Shown here piece by piece: positions 58,075-64,000 of a stretch of DNA of 64,000 nucleotides; positions within the stretch are counted from its first letter, which is position 1, and each line of letters opens with the position of its first letter. Source of the DNA: Megascapheus bottae. Taxonomy: Eukaryota; Chordata; Mammalia; Rodentia; Geomyidae. Below the pieces are notes generated by a model that saw nothing but the letters and a program-made list of their open reading frames with translations, was not told the DNA's origin and ran no database searches. The stretch spans positions 40,817,757-40,881,756 of the forward strand of contig JANJXV010000002.1 of NCBI GenBank assembly GCA_024803745.1, in the 5' to 3' direction. The position numbers and the translations under genes were made by a program.

Positions 58075-58285
58075 CCCTCCCGTCTGTGGCTTGAACTCAG
58101 GACCTCAGCACTGGCACTGGCTTTTGTGTTTTACTTCTTTGAGCCATTTTTCTCACCTTTTGGAAATTAATTGGAGATAAGAATCTCATAGACTTTCTAG
58201 CCCAGGCTGGCTTTGTATACAAATCCTCAAATCTCAGCTTACTGAGTAGCTAAGATTGCAGCTATGAACCACTGGCACCTGGCTG
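58075..58285 (-). mobile_element. 7SL-head/Geo-tail composite SINE, minus strand
   Basis: 'ggcttgaactcaggacctca', 'attaattggagataagaatc', 'ttactgagtagctaagattg' and 'accactggcacctggctgg' follow the antisense order of the family. Moderately diverged. Confidence 0.84.
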
Positions 58286-60101
58286 GTAAAGTGATTCTTA
58301 TTTCTATGTTCAATGACAGTGTCTCCATCTTCTTGGTTCTCACAAGGAACTCATTGCTTAAGGTTGTCTAAATGGTAGCCTTCCAAAGTCTATAAAATAG
58401 ATTTTATAAAGGAGGAAGATGCCTTTCCCAGAAGACTAATAGGAAAATCAAACCTTCATTCCAGCAAAAATAATTCACTGTAACATCATAACATGGAAAC
58501 AATATAAACAGAGACACTTAGACTGTCATCAAGTAGCATCGGTTGAGAACCCCAGTCTACATTGTTTACTTGAGTTAGAAAACTCATGAGCAATGAAGTG
58601 GTTTGATCCTAACAGAAATAGCAACACTGTTCCATGATTAAAAGGAGGAAAATATGAGACAAAGGTGTACGACTAGAGCAAAAAATAAATTTAGTGTCTC
58701 AGAAACATTGCCTTTGTCCACTTATAGACCTGAGAGGACAAGGTCCGAAATAAGAAACTCTGAACATGGTATTCTGAATATTTAGGAAGGATCTGTTAAC
58801 TCCATTCTGATTACAGAAACAGTAGGAGTGGGATGAGAATTCTGATGAAGAATTTTAGCTTGAAGGAGTAAGGAAATATTATGAGATTACTTGCTCACTT
58901 TTCCTCTCAAAACAAATCTAAGAAATCTCCTCAGGCTCTATTGGTGAATATCATAAAGGACTCAAATCCATTAAAACAATTTAGAAATGAATTGGAGGTT
59001 TTTCCTCTTCCATTAAGTTTGTTTTAGCTTCTTGTTTGAATCCTCATAACTTTGCTATAGTTTCAAGGGGTGTCATTGTCTCAGAAACCCTACAACTTAC
59101 TCATATTTTTCATTTCTATTGTCATTTGAGGTAATTTTAAACCTTCGTCTTTTTTTTTATACTTTTCATTCCCTCCACCTAGTCTATAAATTATCGCATT
59201 TTAAACTTGGACTGTATTTCTCTAGTTTTATGACATTAAACAATGAAATTTATTTATGTACTTATTTATTAACACATAAGGATATTCTTTTTATTCCCTC
59301 TTCCTTGTACACATTCAGTCTTAGATATGATTTTGTGTATTGTGGCAGGCTTCATAGAAATTAAGTATGACAGCCCCAAGAGATAAACAGAAAGGGGGAA
59401 AATATTTTATGTATTAGGCTGAAAAATAAGGCTTAATTCTTTTGAGGACTGATTTAACGAAACAAAATAGAAAAAAAGCTGAAACATCTATTTTGAAATT
59501 ATTGTCATGACATAGGTGATATCTTTAGCCAAGGAAATTATTTTGTGCTTGAGAAAACAGTTCTGTGCTGCTACTTTCTGTTCTTTGTGCAAGAGAATTC
59601 CCCTGAAGATACACATATGAGGGTGAAGTTCAGCAAAATTAGAGGTTGCCTGATTTGGTGTCAGTTTGAAACTTTGGATTTCTAACTAAAATTGACAAAG
59701 TCATTTACAGAAACTTCACATATTTATCCCTGGGACTAATACAGCAGGGAATAGAAGCATCCAACCAGCAAGACAGAAAGAAAGGTCCCCTGATGCTTTG
59801 TGATTTTTAAATGAAAATAATGTGAAATGAAAGCAAATCTTCACTTAGTCTTGTTTGTGATGCCTAATAATTATGCTTAAGGAGATAAAAATGCTTCTTG
59901 GAGAAAACATTTAAAAATTGGAGGGTATTGTCATGCCAATGCAGGCTTAGAAACATTTCTTTATGTGTTCCCCTTTAGAAAATGACCTCCTCTCAGTCAT
60001 CTACTGAAAAAGGTTTGCAACTAGGTTATTTTCTCCCAACCACTCAATAATTCAATTTTAATCAACATTTTACAACTGCTATTATTATAGTCAAGGAAGA
60101 T
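58286..60101. other. 1.8 kb single-copy DNA, no feature seen
   Basis: No recognised repeat. An 81-codon chance frame (59119-59364) has no domain. Confidence 0.4.
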
Positions 60102-60666
60102 CCAAATATTCCTTAGTTTAAGATGGAGTTTACATCCTGATAAACCCATTGTAAATTGAAAACAATGTAACTTAGAAATGTATTTACTGTACCTGATATA
60201 TAGATTATGATAGGCTAGGAACCACACTGTAGAGTTTTGTTATATACCCTGTGACCATGTCGTTGACTAGCTACTGTAAGAGAGCCCTGGTATAGCATTT
60301 AGTTAGACTGAGACATGATGAAAATTCAGAATTTGAAGTAATTTCTACTGAATACATAGTACTTGAATCTCATCCCAAAGTAAAAACAATTGTTAAGTCT
60401 CCAGACACTGGCGGCTCACACTTGTAATCCTAGCTACTCAGAAGACTGAGAACTGAGGAGTGCAGTTCAAATCCAGCCAGGCAGGAAAGGCCATGGAACA
60501 CTTATCTCCCATTAACCATCAGAAAACTCCTGGAGATATCACTGTGGCTCAAAGCTAAAGAGCTCAGGGATAGTGCCCAGGCACTGAGTTTAGGCTCCCA
60601 ACAACAACAACAAAAATACCCAGAAAGACTTGTAAGTCAAAGTACGATAAATCAAGGACTATCTGT
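60102..60666. mobile_element. Tigger/TcMar-like DNA transposon remnant, split by a SINE
   Basis: 'gtttacatcctgataaaccc' and 'attgtaaattgaaaacaatg' near the left end, 'gataggctaggaacc' and 'actgtagagttttgtt' in the middle, and the right end 'aaatcaaggactatctgta' follow the order of a short non-coding Tigger-type element. The two ends are roughly inverted: 'ccaaatattccttagttt' on the left and, reversed from the right, 'cagatagtccttgattt'. No transposase remains. A SINE separates the right end. Confidence 0.72.
60399..60618 (+). mobile_element. 7SL-head/Geo-tail SINE inside the DNA transposon
   Basis: The head ('cactggcggctcacacttgt'), linker ('acttatctcccattaaccat') and a tail shortened around the A-box-like block end in (CAA)n. 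The host element resumes at about 60629. Confidence 0.87.
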
Positions 60667-61696
60667 ACTGCAGAGGATGCAACAAAACAACAGGAATCTA
60701 TTTTGTACATAAATGAAAGATAACAATATTCTTATCCTTACATCCTAAATATTTAGCCTACTGCCTATTTAGCCTACTATAGTCAACACTCAAATTATGT
60801 TGACTTGATGAAAGCAAAAATCTCAGTTTGATGAGATATAGGGAATGGGGAGAATGATTGAGGGAGTGATATTGCTCAAGATGCATTGTACTCTAAAATG
60901 AAATGCTAAATTGAAATCCCTTTGTACAACTACTTAAAGATAATGTAAAAATTAAAGAAATGTACAGGTTAAAAACATAGACAATTATGAAAGAAAATAT
61001 TTTTTAAAAACTAGCAATGGTATGCTTTCAGTGTGGTAAGGGAAGAGAAAGTCAGTCTCTTATCCACAGAGGTTAAGAATTCTGGTGGAATGATGTTAGA
61101 TCTATTCAAATAGGATGAAGAGGAGGAGGTATTTATCTATGAAGAAAGGAAAGGAAGCAAAGACTTGGAGACCTGATATATGAAATATTTTTATTGAAAC
61201 CCCATCTTTATTTGTATACAGAATCAACTCTCTCAAATCAACTTATTGTCTAGAATAAAATTAAAATAGATATGTGCTCATGTTTGGAAAATTAAAAGAT
61301 ATAAGTAGAAAATACTTGTGCTTTGCAAGGAACAAACTATTGGAAAGAGCAGAGAAAACAAGCTAAAACAAATGAGAGATATTTTCAAATACTGACAAGA
61401 GCATTTAAATTATGAATCCAAAACTGGTTGATACAAACAATAGAATGCCTTTACAGAATTAGTTTTATCAGAGTAATTTAGTAATCTTCAGTATATTTAA
61501 TGAATCCATCCCACAACTAGAGATTTTACTTGAAATCATAGCTCAAGTATATACTAGGATTAATTTAGCATCAACTTTAGAAAAGATTAATTATATAAAC
61601 AAGCAAATCCAACAATAATAATGACCAGTTTTAATGCTTCACATAAAGTAACATTTTCCAACACTTAAACATGTTTCTCAAAGTATTTTATTATTT
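60667..61696. other. single-copy DNA, no feature seen
   Basis: No recognised repeat or gene. Confidence 0.4.
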
Positions 61697-62104
61697 GTTG
61701 GTTAGCTTTTCATCCCTGTGACAAATACTTCAGCAAAACAGAGTTAGGCTGTCTTTATTGCTTTGGGCCTGAAGGAAGACAGAAAATCATGGTAGAGAAA
61801 GCTTGTGTTGAGAAGCCCACCCATCTTCTGGTAGCCAAGAATTAGACAGTGAGAGGTAAGGTTTGGGACAAGGCCTATATATATAGGCTTCTAGAACATG
61901 CCCTCATTGGCTCACTGACTCCAACTAGGTCCCACTCCTTGTCTGCCACCTCCCAATAATGTCAAATTTTGATTTCATCAAAAGTCATTGAGAAAGGCGG
62001 ATCCCTCCAGGTCATATCACCTTCTAACGATCAAGTCCCTCAACTGGTGACCAAGCATTCCATGCAGGAGCTTTGTGGGGAAGTAATTTATCTCCAAACA
62101 TAAC
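61697..62104 (-). mobile_element. MaLR-like solitary LTR, minus strand
   Basis: In antisense order: 'ggttagcttttcatccctgt', 'gacaaatacttcagcaaaac', 'attgctttgggcctgaagg', 'aactaggtcccactccttg', 'ccacctcccaataatgtc' and 'tatctccaaacataac'. These match an LTR that in sense begins 'tatgtttggagat..' and ends '..agctaac'. No internal retroviral sequence adjoins it. Confidence 0.65.
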
Positions 62105-62921
62105 AATCTACCATAACAATGCCCAAAAGGCTCGTGAACCTCTCACAATGCAAAGATATGTGCAGTGCATGTTCAGAAGTCAGTAAAACCTCAGTAAATT
62201 CTAATATTGCTCAAAATATCTTCTGAGACTCAGGGAAAACTCTTAGATATAAGTCCCCTGTGAAAATTCAAAAAGCAAGACATACACTTCTAGTAAACAT
62301 TGGTAGAGAGTATACATTCCTATTCCAACAGGAATATACAGAGGAAAGATTACTCCAAACAAGAACAAAGGCTGGCAGGGAAAATGCCAAATCCATATCT
62401 AGTATCTATAACATGTGATGGCAGGATATGAGTTCAAGAGACTGAGAAATCCTTACCTGTATGATACAACATGTCAGTTGTAGCCCACACATACTTTTTC
62501 CTCAGCTGGTGGCTTTCCTGGGCATATATTCCAGTTTACTAGCATCTCCAACTCCATGTAATCTCTATCGCTTCTTTGGCTTCACTTTTATACTTCCTAC
62601 ATCATCATCTCTTTTATTTAGCCCCATCACGTTCTGCCTGGCCTCCTAGGGCTTCCTTTCTTTTGTAATCCAGTGAGAAGCCTTCATGACTCTGAAAATC
62701 TGGCAAGATCTGATTATAGCTTAAGTGTAACCTGGAGTACTTGAACTCCTTGGCAAGAAATTTTAAACAAATCCTATAGATATCTCTTCCTACATGGCTT
62801 CTTGTAAACAGTATCCTAATAATGTGTGCTTTTAAAAAAATTCTCATAAAGTCTTTCACATGAGCTTTTACAAACTGTTTCCTGTGATAGATAGGTCTGG
62901 TTCAACTCCTGAAATGCCCAT
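62105..62921. other. single-copy DNA, no feature seen
   Basis: No recognised repeat or gene. 62- and 81-codon frames on opposite strands have no domains. Confidence 0.4.
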
Positions 62922-62934
62922 AAAAGACATTTTT

Positions 62935-63090
62935 TGGTCAGGGCCTAAGCATTCCTCAAGGCTAGCACTCTACTACTTGCGCCACAGCACCACTTCTGTC
63001 TTTTTCTGTATATGTGCTACCTAGGACTTGAACTTAGGTCTCCGTGCATGCTAGCCGAGCCCTTTACCACTAGGCCAAATTCCTGGCCCC
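62935..63090 (-). mobile_element. IDL-Geo SINE, 3'-shortened, minus strand
   Basis: The antisense Geo monomer starts late ('gtcagggcctaagcattcc'). The antisense ID-like monomer is complete to 'aaattcctggcccc'. The 13-bp TSD aaaagacattttt is exact at 62922-62934 and 63091-63103. Confidence 0.92.
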
Positions 63091-63119
63091 AAAAGACATT
63101 TTTCTTACCATCCATGTAT

Positions 63120-63254
63120 AGCAGAGTTGGCTTTTAACTGTTTAATTTTGGTTTTGTGATTGAGAAAGGAACTTTGAGAAAGGAACTCATGATCCTTCTC
63201 TTTCAACTTTCTGAGTACCAGAATTACAGTTGTACACAAACATGCCCAACTCCT
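63120..63254 (-). repeat. degenerate 7SL-like SINE, minus strand
   Basis: 'gaactcatgatccttctctt', 'tgagtaccagaattacagtt' and 'acacaaacatgcccaactcc' resemble a worn antisense B1-type head. Confidence 0.5.
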
Positions 63255-63435
63255 GGCTTCTATTTTTGTTAGTGTGCATCCTGAACTTGGGGCCTGTTTG
63301 CTGTCCCTAAGTTTTGTTCTCTCAAAGTAAGTGTTCTTCTACTTTGAGCCATAGAGCAACCTCTGGTTTTCTGGTGATTGGAAATAAGTGTCTCACCAGC
63401 TAGGATTAACAGGCATGAGCCACCAGTGCCTGAAT
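63255..63435 (-). repeat. diverged 7SL-head/Geo-tail SINE, minus strand
   Basis: 'cttggggcctgtttgctgtc', 'ggtgattggaaataagtgtc' and 'ccagctaggattaacaggca' in antisense order. The part of the head between linker and 'ccagctagg' is deleted. Confidence 0.72.
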
Positions 63436-63904
63436 CCCTGGCTTCTTCTTAATGATGCCATCCCTCACAAAACAATCTTCTTTACACAGACTTTCCTCAC
63501 CAGACTAAAAAAAATGAGATGCTTTCCATTCTGAATTGTACTCCCCCAACTCACTATAAATTTGTCTAAAAATTTGCTCAAAGTGAAATATTCAGAATTT
63601 TTAAAAAAGTGTACACCTCAATATATGCATGATGACACTGGAGTTCTGCATCTGCTTCAGCATCCACTCTATTCAAGAAACATTATTGGTCTTGTTTTGG
63701 GATTTAGCAAGCACATTTAAAAAGCATAATTGTGATCTCCACATCAAGTTTATACTGTGGAAGTGTCTACATACTGGAGAATATTCCCAAGGAGATAAAA
63801 TGCACTGTGTATAAAATTTGTGATCATCCTTACAAACCATATATCTGACAGGCACTAATACCCTAACAAAAGTAAGGGACACCTACAAGAAGTCAAAAAT
63901 ATCA
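63436..63904. other. single-copy DNA, no feature seen
   Basis: No recognised repeat or gene. Confidence 0.4.
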
Positions 63905-64000
63905 TGATGCACTTAATCCCATCTACTGAGGATAGAAAGATTGGGATAATCACAGTTTGATGTCAGTCCAGGAGAAACCAAAATCAGTGAGTCCCCCATC
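63905..64000 (+). repeat. 7SL-like SINE, cut by the window end
   Basis: 'cttaatcccatctactgagg' and 'taatcacagtttgatgtcag', followed by 'gagaaaccaaaatcagtgag', resemble a diverged B1-type head that continues beyond the window. Confidence 0.55.

Overview
The window is mammalian, AT-rich, non-coding DNA from a rodent. No host protein-coding gene, exon, tRNA, rRNA or CRISPR array could be supported. The best clue to the organism is its SINE set. One type has a tRNA-Ala/ID-like left monomer joined to a second monomer that ends 'caggactggc'. This matches the IDL-Geo SINE, which is described as restricted to Geomyoidea (kangaroo rats, pocket mice, pocket gophers). A second type has a 7SL/B1-like head on the same kind of tail. 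I infer a geomyoid rodent, probably a heteromyid; the species cannot be read from the sequence. The window looks like an intron or gene desert.

Layout. 1-13 kb: a MIR, several SINEs and two 5'-truncated L1 copies, one of them interrupted by a different L1 3' end. 13-24 kb: a MaLR/MLT1-like LTR, two short L1 pieces, SINEs (one with an internal 53-bp duplication), and a slightly GC-richer unassigned block at 17.7-18.7 kb. 24-32 kb: an L1 with a perfect 16-bp target-site duplication (TSD), large CA, CT and GGAA microsatellites, an LTR, MIR remnants and an L1 3' end with a 15-bp TSD. 32-39 kb: mostly single-copy DNA with SINEs, an MLT1-like LTR and MIRs. 39-47.4 kb: an L1 ORF2 fragment with TSDs but no 3' end, then a near full-length but dead L1 on the minus strand (5'UTR, ORF1, ORF2, 3'UTR) with a SINE inside it. 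47.4-64 kb: an inverted pair of L1 copies, a strong CTCF-like motif at 54.6 kb, a rearranged L1, a nested SINE-in-SINE, a Tigger-like DNA transposon split by a SINE, and a MaLR LTR.

The features do not form an operon or pathway; their interest lies in the record of retrotransposition. Ten of eleven L1 copies lie on the minus strand while SINEs are roughly balanced. That would fit an intron of a plus-strand gene, or chance. I found no convincing new biological system. The observations most worth checking are a 123-codon sense ORF at the extreme 5' end of the full-length L1, the 3'-truncated L1 insertions with TSDs, the modular SINEs, and the CTCF-like site. Family names rest on remembered consensus sequences; no database search was run.
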